DNA of 17,933 nucleotides from Bacillota bacterium (GTDB lineage: Bacteria > Bacillota > Clostridia > Christensenellales > Pumilibacteraceae), in NCBI GenBank assembly GCA_009780875.1, contig WQZE01000005.1, positions 1-17,933 on the forward strand, written 5' to 3'. The position numbers were made by a program, and so were the translations under genes. Below, one piece after another: positions 1 through 8,188 of the stretch. Numbering within the stretch: the first letter of the stretch is position 1; every line of letters starts with the position of its first letter. A model generated the notes under the pieces. That model saw nothing but the letters and a program-made list of their open reading frames with translations, had not been told where the DNA came from and did not search any database.

Positions 1-1
1 A

Positions 2-1183
2 ATCGGTGTGCCCGAGTCTTTGGAGGACCAACAATACTGTATGGTCTTGGAGAGACACACCCGCCCAAGCGTGACGCACCCCAAAGGGCAACTTGTCATC
101 GTGGCGGGCGACACACTGTTGCACAGTGGGGAGTTGCCTTTCAGGGTGGGCAGAGATGGACAAGTAGAGTTGCCGTTTGTAATGCAAAAGGCTATCAGCG
201 TGCCGGGTGCTTTTTATGGGAGTAGTGTGGTGGAGCGGTGTATCCCCTTGCAAAGAGCCTACAATGCCGTGAAAAACCGCAAGCACGAGTTTATCAACCG
301 CATTGCCGCCGGTGTATTGGCGGTAGAGGATGGCAGTATTGATGTGGACAATTTGGTGGAGTATGGGCTGGCACCCGGCAAAATCTTGTCGTATCGTCAG
401 GGGAGCACACCGCCACAAATGTTGGACACCGGTAGAGTGCCTCCCGAGTTTAATTACGAAGAGGACAGGCTTTTGAGTGAGTTTGTCACCGTGTCGGGCG
501 TGTCTGAAATTATGCGAAACTCCTCGCTGCCCACCAGTGTGACCAGCGGTACCGCCATCACGCTTTTGATTGAGCAAGATGACACAAGGCTCTCCTTGAC
601 GGCACAATCCATCCGCAACGCCATCCGTGCATTGGCACAAATGCTTTTGCGTTTGTATAGACAATATGCGGGTGTGGCACGGCTTGATAGAGTGGTGGGT
701 GATGATGGACAAGTAGAACTGTTGAGTTGGAAAAAAAGCGATTTGAGCAGTGATGATGTCGTTTTTGACACCGCCAACGAACTCTCCTCCACACCAGCCA
801 CCAAACAAAATATGTTGTTTGAACTATTGAAGGTAGGGCTACTGACCGATGCCAATGGCAAAATGAGTGAGGGGACTCGCTACAAGTTGTTGGATTCGTT
901 GGGCTACGGCGGATGGGAGCGAGGCAAGAGTTTGGATGGGCAACATATCAAAAGAGCCGAGTTGGAGAATATTGCGTGTCTTGCAAAAAAACCCAAGGTG
1001 GTGGAAATTGATGACCACAATCTGCATATGGAAACACATACGGCTTATTTGCTTTTTGGAGACAATTTGGAGAGCGACAAAAAACAAGTGTTGCTAGACC
1101 ACATACGAGAGCACAGGCAAGTGACCGTACAAGAGCAGATTGCCCTCACACAATCACAAGATTTGACGCAAACACAAAAATAA
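2..1183 (+). CDS. Phage portal protein (5' partial)
   Basis: This is the C-terminal 393 residues of a phage portal (head-tail connector) protein, the dodecameric ring at the capsid vertex through which DNA enters and leaves. The frame is open through the left edge (ATC GGT precede the first GTG), so the N-terminus lies outside the window and the GTG at 8 should not be taken as the start. What suggests a portal is the sequence style (QKAISVPGAFYGSSVVERC, then IMRNSSLPTSVTSGTAITLL, then a long Leu/Arg/Ala-rich helix with QSIRNAIRALAQMLLRLYRQY) together with its place directly upstream of a scaffold-like gene and a major capsid gene. The conserved helix after the TSGTAI segment looks like the portal stem/clip region of podovirus connectors. 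The exact family (P22-like or T7-like) cannot be decided by eye. Confidence 0.8.
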   Translation: MGVPESLEDQQYCMVLERHTRPSVTHPKGQLVIVAGDTLLHSGELPFRVGRDGQVELPFVMQKAISVPGAFYGSSVVERCIPLQRAYNAVKNRKHEFINRIAAGVLAVEDGSIDVDNLVEYGLAPGKILSYRQGSTPPQMLDTGRVPPEFNYEEDRLLSEFVTVSGVSEIMRNSSLPTSVTSGTAITLLIEQDDTRLSLTAQSIRNAIRALAQMLLRLYRQYAGVARLDRVVGDDGQVELLSWKKSDLSSDDVVFDTANELSSTPATKQNMLFELLKVGLLTDANGKMSEGTRYKLLDSLGYGGWERGKSLDGQHIKRAELENIACLAKKPKVVEIDDHNLHMETHTAYLLFGDNLESDKKQVLLDHIREHRQVTVQEQIALTQSQDLTQTQK

Positions 1184-1224
1184 CAAAAACACGCAAAAGC
1201 AAATTTGCAAAACCAGGAGGCATT

Positions 1225-1707
1225 TTGGAACAAGTCAAACAAAAATCACACAAAACCGGTTTGTGTGCACAAAGCGTGACCTCCAAAACGGAAGAGGCGG
1301 CAAAAAGCGAGGGTGAGCCCATCAAGCAAGAGGGACACAATCCAAGTAGATACGGCAAGTTTGACAGTGCCGAATCATTGTACAAGGCGTACCAAGCACT
1401 TGAAAAGGAGTTTACCAAAAGGTGCCAAGCCCTCAAACGGCTTGAAACCGATAAGCAAGAGCAAGTCACCAAGCATACTCCTTGTACAGACGACCCGAGC
1501 ACAAACGGTGCAATATCCAATGCGGTATCCACAGAGACGACACGACTCTCACCAAGGCAAGAGCAAGCACAGATGCAAACGGAGCAACCAGCGTGTGCTC
1601 CCCTGCTCATTGCTGGGCGAGGGTTTTTTGTGCCGACACCTTTTGCGCCTCCCAAAACACTGGTAGAATGCAAAAAATTTGCAGACAAAATTTTGTACAA
1701 AGGCTAG
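1225..1707 (+). CDS. Putative capsid scaffolding-like protein
   Basis: A 160-residue charged, low-complexity protein that starts at a TTG codon. The start is chosen because a perfect AGGAGG (1215-1220) sits 4 nt upstream and no ATG fits. Residues about 42-75 form the only ordered-looking part (YGKFDSAESLYKAYQALEKE and following), a predicted amphipathic helix or coiled coil. The rest is Gln/Lys/Ser/Pro rich and probably disordered. Short helical, disordered proteins between portal and capsid genes are usually scaffolds that guide procapsid assembly and are then expelled or cleaved, so the call rests mainly on position and composition. The C-terminus (about 123-160) becomes hydrophobic and Phe/Pro-rich, which is unusual for a classical scaffold. 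A minor virion protein is the alternative. Confidence 0.55.
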   Translation: MEQVKQKSHKTGLCAQSVTSKTEEAAKSEGEPIKQEGHNPSRYGKFDSAESLYKAYQALEKEFTKRCQALKRLETDKQEQVTKHTPCTDDPSTNGAISNAVSTETTRLSPRQEQAQMQTEQPACAPLLIAGRGFFVPTPFAPPKTLVECKKFADKILYKG

Positions 1708-1741
1708 CATCTCAAAAATGGCTACAATCCTTTTGCAAAAT

Positions 1742-1759
1742 AATCTAGTATACTAGATT
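1742..1759. repeat. Perfect 18-bp palindrome upstream of capsid gene
   Basis: AATCTAG-TATA-CTAGATT reads the same on both strands across 1742-1759. As RNA it gives a 7-bp stem with a TATA loop, followed by TTTT. It lies in the 94-nt gap between the scaffold-like and capsid genes and shares its last four bases (1756-1759) with the next inverted repeat. It could be a protein-binding operator, a weak terminator or an RNA processing hairpin; the sequence does not decide between these. Confidence 0.75.
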
Positions 1760-1783
1760 TTGATTGACTTATCAATCAAAATC
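1756..1783 (+). repeat. 12-bp perfect stem-loop just before capsid RBS
   Basis: GATTTTGATTGA (1756-1767) pairs perfectly with TCAATCAAAATC (1772-1783) around a CTTA loop. The stem ends 7 nt before the GGAG (1791-1794) of the major capsid gene. Such a hairpin could stabilise a highly expressed capsid message or mark a processing site. It cannot form fully at the same time as the palindrome at 1742-1759 because both use bases 1756-1759. Confidence 0.8.
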
Positions 1784-1801
1784 ACAAAATGGAGACAAAA
1801 A

Positions 1802-2965
1802 ATGATAACAATTCAAAGTGCGGATAACATCCTCAAAAGTGTGTATCTTGACGCAATTTCTGATTTGCTCAATACCAAGACAAATCCATTGCTAGCCAAG
1901 ATAGAAAAAACGAGCAACTATGTGAGTGGCAAAGAGATAAGAAAAGCACTCAAACTGTCCATTGATGGCGGGATTGGTGCGGGCGATGAGACCGGCGATT
2001 TGCCAAGTTCAAGCCCCTCTTTGTATGCACAAGCCGTGATGCCGCTCAAAAACTTGTACGGGCAAATTGAGATTAGCGACAAGGTTTTGCGTGCGGGGAG
2101 TGATGAGAAGGGTGCGTTTACCAATATTCTCAACAATTCGTTGGAGGGACTGTTGGAGGCCAGCCGATTCAATCTCAGTCGTATGCTGTACGGTGACAGC
2201 ACCGGGCTTGTAGCCAAAGGCGTGCAAAACGGAGCTGCGGGCACCCTGTCTGTGATTTCCAATATGGGCGTGCTGATTGAGGGTATGGTGGTGGATATCT
2301 ATGATGACACGGACACAATGGTGTACAGCAAAGTGGGCATCAAAAATATTGACCGCAGAGCCAAAACCATTGATTTTTATGACAGTTCCATCACGCTAGA
2401 CACGGCGTCCTTTGTGTATGCAAGTGGCAGCCGTGACAAAGAGTTGACCGGTTTGGGTGCCATATTTGACACCACCAAATCCATCTATGGTTTGGACCGA
2501 AGTATCTACAAGGTGCTCAATCCCTACTTGGACCCAGCGGGCGATGCCGTGAGTGACATTGCTTTCCAAAAGGCGATAGATACCGTGGAGAGTTATACCA
2601 ACGGGAGCATTGACTATATTGCGTGTGCCAACGATGTCAAATTGGCGTACCAAGCCTACTTGTCAACCTACAAGCGAAATGTAGATGTCTTGGAACTTGC
2701 GGGTGGGTACAAGACCATTTCTTACAATGGGATTCCTATTGTGGGAGAGAGGTTTATTGACAATGGGATTGCTTATATGCTTGATTCCAAAGCCTTCAAA
2801 ATGAACCAACTTTGCGATTGGCAATTTATTGAGGGAGACAGCGGCAGAGTGCTCAGACAAACACAAGGCAAACCCACCTATACAGCCACCCTTGTCAAAT
2901 ATTGTGATATTATGTGCGAGAGACCCAATGCACAAGCAAAATTGATTCTAGATACAACCATCTAG
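1802..2965 (+). CDS. Phage major capsid protein (HK97-fold type)
   Basis: Major capsid protein of 387 residues, the shell subunit. The start is the ATG at 1802 (MITIQSADNILKS), which has GGAG 7 nt upstream. The frame stays open further upstream but without an SD. The layout fits an HK97-fold capsid: a helical N-terminal arm (residues about 1-30), a flexible Gly/Ser segment around 50-70 (GIGAGDETGDLPSSS), then QIEISDKVLRAG and a long helix (ILNNSLEGLLEASRFNLSRM) like the spine helix. A beta-rich P/A-domain core follows, with the late motif YNGIPIVGERFIDNGIAYML, a C-terminal pattern common in phage capsids. Length and position after portal and scaffold agree. No N-terminal protease region is seen, so head maturation probably does not use a fused delta domain. 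Confidence 0.85.
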   Translation: MITIQSADNILKSVYLDAISDLLNTKTNPLLAKIEKTSNYVSGKEIRKALKLSIDGGIGAGDETGDLPSSSPSLYAQAVMPLKNLYGQIEISDKVLRAGSDEKGAFTNILNNSLEGLLEASRFNLSRMLYGDSTGLVAKGVQNGAAGTLSVISNMGVLIEGMVVDIYDDTDTMVYSKVGIKNIDRRAKTIDFYDSSITLDTASFVYASGSRDKELTGLGAIFDTTKSIYGLDRSIYKVLNPYLDPAGDAVSDIAFQKAIDTVESYTNGSIDYIACANDVKLAYQAYLSTYKRNVDVLELAGGYKTISYNGIPIVGERFIDNGIAYMLDSKAFKMNQLCDWQFIEGDSGRVLRQTQGKPTYTATLVKYCDIMCERPNAQAKLILDTTI

Positions 2966-2995
2966 GCGTGTGGTACTAAACCATCTTGGAGGCGT

Positions 2996-3331
2996 ATGAA
3001 ACAACGGATACACGAGGACCTTTTTGACATTGCAAAAAGATTGCAAGAGATTGACCCAACCTACTTTGTGGTGTACGACAAGTTGCTGCAAAGGTATGAG
3101 GTGCATTCCAGTGAGCAAAGAGGCAACTCATTGTGTTTTGTAGTTCCGTATGCCTCCTTGGATGTCAGGACTTTGCACTACGCAAACCAAACTCGTGCAC
3201 AAAATTTGCAAAAATTATTGCTTCAAATGGAGCAAAACAACCAAAAATTGGCAGAGCAAGAAAACGAGCTAATCATACAAAATGCTTTGCAAAAAACGGA
3301 GCAAGCCTTGTATGAGCACAAAGGGGGATAG
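2996..3331 (+). CDS. Small conserved phage head protein of unknown function
   Basis: A 111-residue protein starting at an ATG with GGAGG (2988-2992) 3 nt upstream. Residues 1-65 look like a small alpha/beta domain (helix DLFDIAKRLQEIDPTYFVVY, then strands around YEVHSS and SLCFVVPYASLD). Residues about 66-111 are a Gln/Asn/Leu-rich helix with coiled-coil spacing. It is encoded between the capsid and adaptor genes, so it is probably a head or head-tail accessory protein. I do not recognise a named family, and the sequence does not indicate an enzymatic role. Confidence 0.6.
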   Translation: MKQRIHEDLFDIAKRLQEIDPTYFVVYDKLLQRYEVHSSEQRGNSLCFVVPYASLDVRTLHYANQTRAQNLQKLLLQMEQNNQKLAEQENELIIQNALQKTEQALYEHKGG

Positions 3332-3334
3332 CAA

Positions 3335-3931
3335 ATGACCACCATCAAAGATATAATCTACAACGCAGCCATCTATGGGCAATTGGATGATGTCATAGAT
3401 ATCATTGAGATAGATGGCTTGTCCCAAAACGAGAGCGGCGACCTTGTGAGTAGTGACCCAAGTCGCAAAGACACGGCAGACACAGCCAATAGACTGTGTA
3501 GGTGTGCCAATCTCGTGCTAGGGGAGATTGCAAGTGAGTACATTCCACTTGTCAAAACAGAATTGGCAAACAGCCTAGGAGGGGTGATTGCCTATGAGAG
3601 CCTGAGCAAAAACTTGATAGACATTGTGTCCGTCAAACAAAATGGACAATCTGTGCGGTACAAAATGACGCAAGATGGTATCGTGGCGCCGAGTGGCAGA
3701 TACCGCATTGAGTACAACTTTTTGCCACAAAAATACCTCTACAAAGATTCCATTGACTACAAAGGTGCCGTGCTGTCCACTCGTGTCATTGCGTACGGTG
3801 TTATCACAGAGTACTGCATTATTAGCGGCTTGACCGATGATGCCGTGATGTGGGACAAAAGGTACCGAGATGCTTTGGCGGTCGTGGGGGCAAGGAGCGA
3901 GAAAAAAGTCAAACAAAGACACTTTGCCTAA
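3335..3931 (+). CDS. Probable head-tail connector/adaptor protein
   Basis: A 198-residue protein starting at ATG 3335, with AGGGGG 7 nt upstream and 3 nt after the previous stop, so the two are translationally close. It is mixed alpha/beta: N-terminal helices (TIKDIIYNAAIYGQLDDVID), a helix with a Cys-rich stretch (TANRLCRCANLVLGEIASEY), a beta-rich centre (IDIVSVKQNGQSVRYKM; GRYRIEYNFLPQKY) and C-terminal helices ending in a basic tail. The size and position between capsid and tail genes match the adaptor ring (gp4 of P22 or gp11 of T7 by role) that joins portal to tail. The role is inferred from gene order; no diagnostic motif was seen. Confidence 0.55.
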   Translation: MTTIKDIIYNAAIYGQLDDVIDIIEIDGLSQNESGDLVSSDPSRKDTADTANRLCRCANLVLGEIASEYIPLVKTELANSLGGVIAYESLSKNLIDIVSVKQNGQSVRYKMTQDGIVAPSGRYRIEYNFLPQKYLYKDSIDYKGAVLSTRVIAYGVITEYCIISGLTDDAVMWDKRYRDALAVVGARSEKKVKQRHFA

Positions 3932-3954
3932 GAATGCAAAAAAGGAGCAATCAT

Positions 3955-5382
3955 ATGAAAAAAAGAGGGCTACAAATCCCGCCCAAACGCACGGCACCCG
4001 TTTTTATCAAAGTCTTTGCGGGAATCAATTCCAAATTGGATGAGAGCGTGCTTGCCCCCAATATCGCAAGCGTGGCGTACAATTTTTGCTTTGAGAGTGG
4101 TGTACTGCGTCAAGGGTATGGGATAGAGGCGTGTGCGTATTTTGACAAGCACCCCGTGGCTGGGGGGGGGACGGCTCTTTGGATTTTCAAAAAAGAACGA
4201 CCCAAAAAAATGTCATTGTTGATGATGAGCACCCAGCAAGGAGATATTTATTATAAAGACCTTGATGACCCAAACAGCAAGTTTAGGGTGCTTGGACTGG
4301 TCACGCTGACCAGTGTGCCAAGTGCGGTCACATATAGGTTGGGTGACGAGGATGTGTGTTTGATTACCACGCCCACCGACGGGCTGTTTGTTTGGGATGG
4401 AGTTTTTGACATCAAGCACATTGCAGGTGTGCCCAACATTTCCTCAATGACGATGCACAATGAGCGTATGTTTGTGACCACGCCCGACAACCCCAATGCG
4501 GTGTATTTTAGTGATGACTTTGACCCCACCAATTTTTCTTTGGATATTGATGAGGGCGGTTATATAGAAATGTTGGATGAGAGGGGCAGCCCGCAAAAAT
4601 GTATTTCGTATCAAAACTTTGTTTATATTTTTAGGGAGTACGGCATCAGTCGGTTGACAGCACTCGGAACCCAAGCGGATTTTGTGTTTAGCAACTTGTT
4701 TGTATCTAGTGGCAAAATCTATCCAAAAACGGTGTGCCTTTGCGGTGATACCGTGATGTTCTTGGCGAGTGATGGGCTGTATGCCTTCAATGGTGTCACC
4801 GTGGTCAAAGCCCTTGACAACTTGTCTCCACAAATGCGACCCAGTGATTTTGCGTATGGTGGCTATAATAATGGCAAGTACTATGTGTCCTTGCAAATGG
4901 ATTTTGCGGACGAACAAGACATAGGTAGCGAGAAAAACCCAGGCAGCCAAAACAATGCAATGTTGGTGTTTGATTTGCAAGACGGTTCGTATTCTGTCAC
5001 TCGTGGCATTGACATACAATTTTTGGCGGGGTTTGCAGCGTGGGGGCAAATGATTGCCATTGACAGAGCGGGCAATATGGGGCAAATCACCCAGTGCGGG
5101 TGCGACTTTGAGACCGCCTTGCCAAAAGAATGGAGTACGGGGTTTGGTGACCTTGGAGACCCGTCGCTCACCAAAAGAGTGCGGCAAATTGACCTGCTTG
5201 CCAAGCAAGATGTCACCTTGCAAGTGGAGACCGAAAAAGCAAGCAAACAAATCCACATTGCAGGCAATCACAACATTACACGCAAAACCATCAATCTAGC
5301 GGGCAAACGGTTTTTGATGAGGATACAGTGCTTTCAAAAAGAGTGCTACCTTGCAAGACCCAAACTGACCGTGAGTTATTAG
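3955..5382 (+). CDS. Tail nozzle / packaged-DNA stabilisation-like protein (beta-propeller)
   Basis: A 475-residue protein. The ATG at 3955 (MKKRGLQIPPKR) is preferred because GGAG (3944-3947) lies 7 nt upstream; the frame is open further back but overlaps the previous gene without an SD. The N-terminus (KVFAGINSKLDESVLAPNIA, then SGVLRQGYGIE) is the pattern with which P22 gp10-like and T7 gp12-like tail proteins begin, where a list of assembly strands precedes a beta-propeller. Repeated blade-like segments follow: GDIYYKDL, DGLFVWDGV, NPNAVYFSDDFDPTNF, FREYGISRL, DGLYAFNGV, NAMLVFDLQDGSYS. In podoviruses this protein forms the tail tube or nozzle that plugs the packaged genome. A run of nine G (4162-4170) lies in the coding region at AGGGT. 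Confidence 0.65.
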   Translation: MKKRGLQIPPKRTAPVFIKVFAGINSKLDESVLAPNIASVAYNFCFESGVLRQGYGIEACAYFDKHPVAGGGTALWIFKKERPKKMSLLMMSTQQGDIYYKDLDDPNSKFRVLGLVTLTSVPSAVTYRLGDEDVCLITTPTDGLFVWDGVFDIKHIAGVPNISSMTMHNERMFVTTPDNPNAVYFSDDFDPTNFSLDIDEGGYIEMLDERGSPQKCISYQNFVYIFREYGISRLTALGTQADFVFSNLFVSSGKIYPKTVCLCGDTVMFLASDGLYAFNGVTVVKALDNLSPQMRPSDFAYGGYNNGKYYVSLQMDFADEQDIGSEKNPGSQNNAMLVFDLQDGSYSVTRGIDIQFLAGFAAWGQMIAIDRAGNMGQITQCGCDFETALPKEWSTGFGDLGDPSLTKRVRQIDLLAKQDVTLQVETEKASKQIHIAGNHNITRKTINLAGKRFLMRIQCFQKECYLARPKLTVSY

Positions 5383-5412
5383 GTGCAAAGACTTGTGCCA
5401 AAGGAGTACAAA

Positions 5413-6366
5413 ATGTCCCTATTTAATGGTTCCGTAGACAATGCCAAACTTTCGCTCAGACTTGATGACTTGGAGGCAAGGATGGGGCTTTTGTCCGTAT
5501 TCAATGTGCCAAGCCAAGAGAGCACCACCGTTACAGGCGATTTGCCAGGGGTTATGAACGGCGAGGACATTGTGATTGCCAAAGTTTTTGGCAACGGAAA
5601 AACGCTCAGTATTGTTTGCAAGGTGCAAGGCACAGGACGGGTGGAGTTGTTGCTTGATGGTGTGATGATTGGCTATGACTACCGTGAGGGCGGACTGATA
5701 TTGGCGAGCGTGCCATCGTTTGACAAGGTGGAATACAATCTGAGCGTTCGTGGGTATGGGGAGTTTGTTGGTTTTAGTGCAATGATTTTGGGTGGCGGTG
5801 CAGGCGTGGACAGCGTGCAGGCAATGAGTTTTGCGGACAATACAGACAAAGTCGGCTTGGAGGGTGCGTGTGCCTTGTCAAGCGGAGGCGTGGTGTATTT
5901 GCTCAAAGTGGGCAACTCTTTGAGCGACCCAAAATTGTTTTGCAAGGGTGTGTTTTGCGACCTTGTGTATTTTGACAAATCGTATTTGCTTGCGTTGGTG
6001 GACACGGACAAGTTGTTGTACTTTGTGTGGTTGGATGATACGCTGACCAAAGTGCAGGGGGTGTTTTATACTTGTTTGCGTGTGGACAAAGTCTGCTTGA
6101 CCGTGCGTGAGGGGCAAGTGTATTTGTCAACCATTGCTGACAATGTGCTCTACACGGCACGGTTGGATACACAAGAGGGCGTGGTCTATGGCTATGTGCC
6201 TTGTGAGCAAGAGGTCACGCACGCCAAATTTTGTGAGCACTTTGAGGGGTGTATGCTGACTTATTTGCACAAAAATGGCAAATCTTTTGCCAAGGTATTT
6301 GCGCCACCCATAGACCAAAGCGAGACACTTTTGCTCACAACTAGCATAGAGTTCCAAAGTGCTTGA
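5413..6366 (+). CDS. Beta-rich tail-associated protein, unknown family
   Basis: A 317-residue protein. The start ATG 5413 has AAGGAG 6 nt upstream; an in-frame GTG at 5383 directly after the previous stop lacks an SD. Residues about 1-25 form a helix (DNAKLSLRLDDLEARMGLL) that could anchor or trimerise it. Residues about 50-125 look like a jelly-roll module (NGKTLSIVCKVQGTGRVELL and SVPSFDKVEYNLSVRGYGEF). Residues 150-317 are repeats of short strands like propeller blades (GGVVYLLKVG, KLLYFVWLD, GQVYLSTIADNVLYTARLD). It sits between two other beta-rich tail genes, so it is probably a tail or receptor-contact component. Cysteine content is fairly high for a virion protein. I recognise no named family. 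Confidence 0.6.
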   Translation: MSLFNGSVDNAKLSLRLDDLEARMGLLSVFNVPSQESTTVTGDLPGVMNGEDIVIAKVFGNGKTLSIVCKVQGTGRVELLLDGVMIGYDYREGGLILASVPSFDKVEYNLSVRGYGEFVGFSAMILGGGAGVDSVQAMSFADNTDKVGLEGACALSSGGVVYLLKVGNSLSDPKLFCKGVFCDLVYFDKSYLLALVDTDKLLYFVWLDDTLTKVQGVFYTCLRVDKVCLTVREGQVYLSTIADNVLYTARLDTQEGVVYGYVPCEQEVTHAKFCEHFEGCMLTYLHKNGKSFAKVFAPPIDQSETLLLTTSIEFQSA

Positions 6367-6392
6367 TGGCAAGCCTAGACAAAAGGGAGAGT

Positions 6393-8162
6393 ATGAAAAT
6401 CAAATCAACGAGACAAATTGGACGCAAATTGGCAAGAGCGGCACAAAAAGTATTCAATCGTGACGCCGTGTTTGGGAGCATCAAGGACAAAAAGCCGTAC
6501 GGCAAATGGATGTTTGTAGAGTGTGAGGATGGGAGGGTTTTGTGGTATGAGACCGAGTGCGTGGAGCACAATGCCGATGTGTGCAAGGGCAAACTTTTTG
6601 CACAGTACACCATTTGTATGGATGCAAGCGAGGAGTGCGTGGTGGTAGCAAGCGGGCTTGCACCCAGTCCTGATACCACGCTTGCTTTTGATAGGTTGAC
6701 CTATGACTTCCCGCCGCAAAAACAACGAGGCACGCAACTCAGTTTGTCGGTCACCATTGTTTTGCAATCCCCAGCATCCCCTGACTTTGTGGGTGGGGAC
6801 AATCCGTTGGCAAGAGCGTGCTTGGGCTTGCCCTACAACGGGGTGCAGTGGGGCGTGGGCGTGAGTCAGTTTAGGCAAGAAAGTGGCGCACTCTATATGC
6901 CAAAGTTGGTGGGCGTGCAAAAAGCGGATTGCACACAGACCGAGGAGGGTTTGCGGTTTGTGTCCAGTACCACCCAAGATATTTTTGAGACCAGTCTTTG
7001 CTTGGATGAAACACCCGTGCTGAGACACAACCAAAAAAACTGGGATGGTACTTTTTGCAAATTGGTTGGTGTCAATGGATTTTTTGGTACCGACGCCGAG
7101 TGCAGGTACTTGGAGAGTTATCAAATCTCGGGTGCATCCGTGGACTATTTGCAGGTGTGCCACTACGGCAAGAGTGTCAACCCAAACCCTGTTTCACTTT
7201 TTGGTGAGTACGCCAATGCGGGAGCAAGCAAGGTGTACAAGGACCCTACGAGTCGCTTTGTGGTGATGGTGTCCAACACTTTTTTGACGGTCTTTGCAAT
7301 GGACACAATCCCCAAAATGCTTTTTAGGACAAGTGCAGCCAAAGTGCGTACGGTATCCGTTTGTGCGAATGGTGCGTTTGTGGTGTATGATGGCGACACG
7401 CTCACACTCTTTGTGCCCGATGCGGATAGCGTATACAAATCCGTTGTGACCAACACACAAGGGATTGACAATGTCATCCTCTTGCCCTATGACACGGAGT
7501 ACTACGGACTTGCTATGACCGTGGGGAGAGACACACTCTTGTGTAAAATGAGCACACAGCAAGGCACAGTCACACTACAAAACACCTTGCTTGATTGCAA
7601 TCGTATTTTTATGTATGATGATGAGAGATTGTTTGTGGACTCGGTGGATGGTGCGGAGTGGCATTTGTTTTATTATGATTATGATTGCAGCACGCAGGCT
7701 GACAAGGTTAGGGCGGCGGTTGCTACACGAACGGTCTTGGCGGGCGACTATGGATTGTATCTCTATGACAACGGGAGGCAGTTCAACACCGTACAAAATT
7801 CTGCACTCAGACCCACCGGATTTGGGCAAGTGGGACAAGATGTCTATTTGCAAAACAACTTGTGTATCGTGGTCACCAATAGTTTTACGGCGCAAGTGTA
7901 TTGGTTTGATAGGCAACAAGAGCAATTTGTTTTGATGGGTACGCTTGCCTTGCCAAGCCGCCCGTACACCGCCTTTGTGGCACAGGGCTACCTTGTTTTT
8001 GTGTTGAATAGTGGCGTGCTGTTGTGTTTTCGGCACGACAACGGGAGTACGCTCCTCACCTTTGATGGTGCCAGCACGCAGACCATCACCATCAACACAA
8101 GCCAGCGGCAACCCCAAGCCACAGGGCAAAATACCGTCACCATCGGGCTACAAATACAGTAG
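6393..8162 (+). CDS. Large beta-propeller-like tail protein, unknown family
   Basis: A 589-residue protein. The start at ATG 6393 is supported by GGGAG just upstream; an earlier ATG at 6366 overlaps the previous stop (TGATG) but has no SD. The N-terminus is basic and helical (KIKSTRQIGRKLARAAQKVF). Residues about 90-130 form a beta domain (SPDTTLAFDRLTYDFPPQKQ). From about 230 the protein is a string of blade-like repeats such as RFVVMVSNTFLTVFAMD, GAFVVYDGDTLTLFVPD, DNVILLPYDTEYYGLAMT, AGDYGLYLYDNG and GYLVFVLNSGVLLCFRHDNG. The motif MSTQQG occurs here (7548-7565) and in the nozzle-like gene (4225-4242), suggesting related blades. This is probably the distal tail or host-contact protein; no catalytic motif was noticed. 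Confidence 0.6.
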   Translation: MKIKSTRQIGRKLARAAQKVFNRDAVFGSIKDKKPYGKWMFVECEDGRVLWYETECVEHNADVCKGKLFAQYTICMDASEECVVVASGLAPSPDTTLAFDRLTYDFPPQKQRGTQLSLSVTIVLQSPASPDFVGGDNPLARACLGLPYNGVQWGVGVSQFRQESGALYMPKLVGVQKADCTQTEEGLRFVSSTTQDIFETSLCLDETPVLRHNQKNWDGTFCKLVGVNGFFGTDAECRYLESYQISGASVDYLQVCHYGKSVNPNPVSLFGEYANAGASKVYKDPTSRFVVMVSNTFLTVFAMDTIPKMLFRTSAAKVRTVSVCANGAFVVYDGDTLTLFVPDADSVYKSVVTNTQGIDNVILLPYDTEYYGLAMTVGRDTLLCKMSTQQGTVTLQNTLLDCNRIFMYDDERLFVDSVDGAEWHLFYYDYDCSTQADKVRAAVATRTVLAGDYGLYLYDNGRQFNTVQNSALRPTGFGQVGQDVYLQNNLCIVVTNSFTAQVYWFDRQQEQFVLMGTLALPSRPYTAFVAQGYLVFVLNSGVLLCFRHDNGSTLLTFDGASTQTITINTSQRQPQATGQNTVTIGLQIQ

Positions 8163-8188
8163 GAGCGTTGTCTCCAAAGGAGGTAAAA

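Noticed and set aside
4444..5271. 275-codon minus-strand open frame opposite the nozzle-like gene
   Set aside because: The composition is that of an antisense shadow (His/Ile/Arg-rich), and no ribosome site or family was recognised.
6405..7163. 252-codon minus-strand open frame opposite the large tail gene
   Set aside because: Shadow of the plus-strand coding sequence; no motif, SD or promoter.
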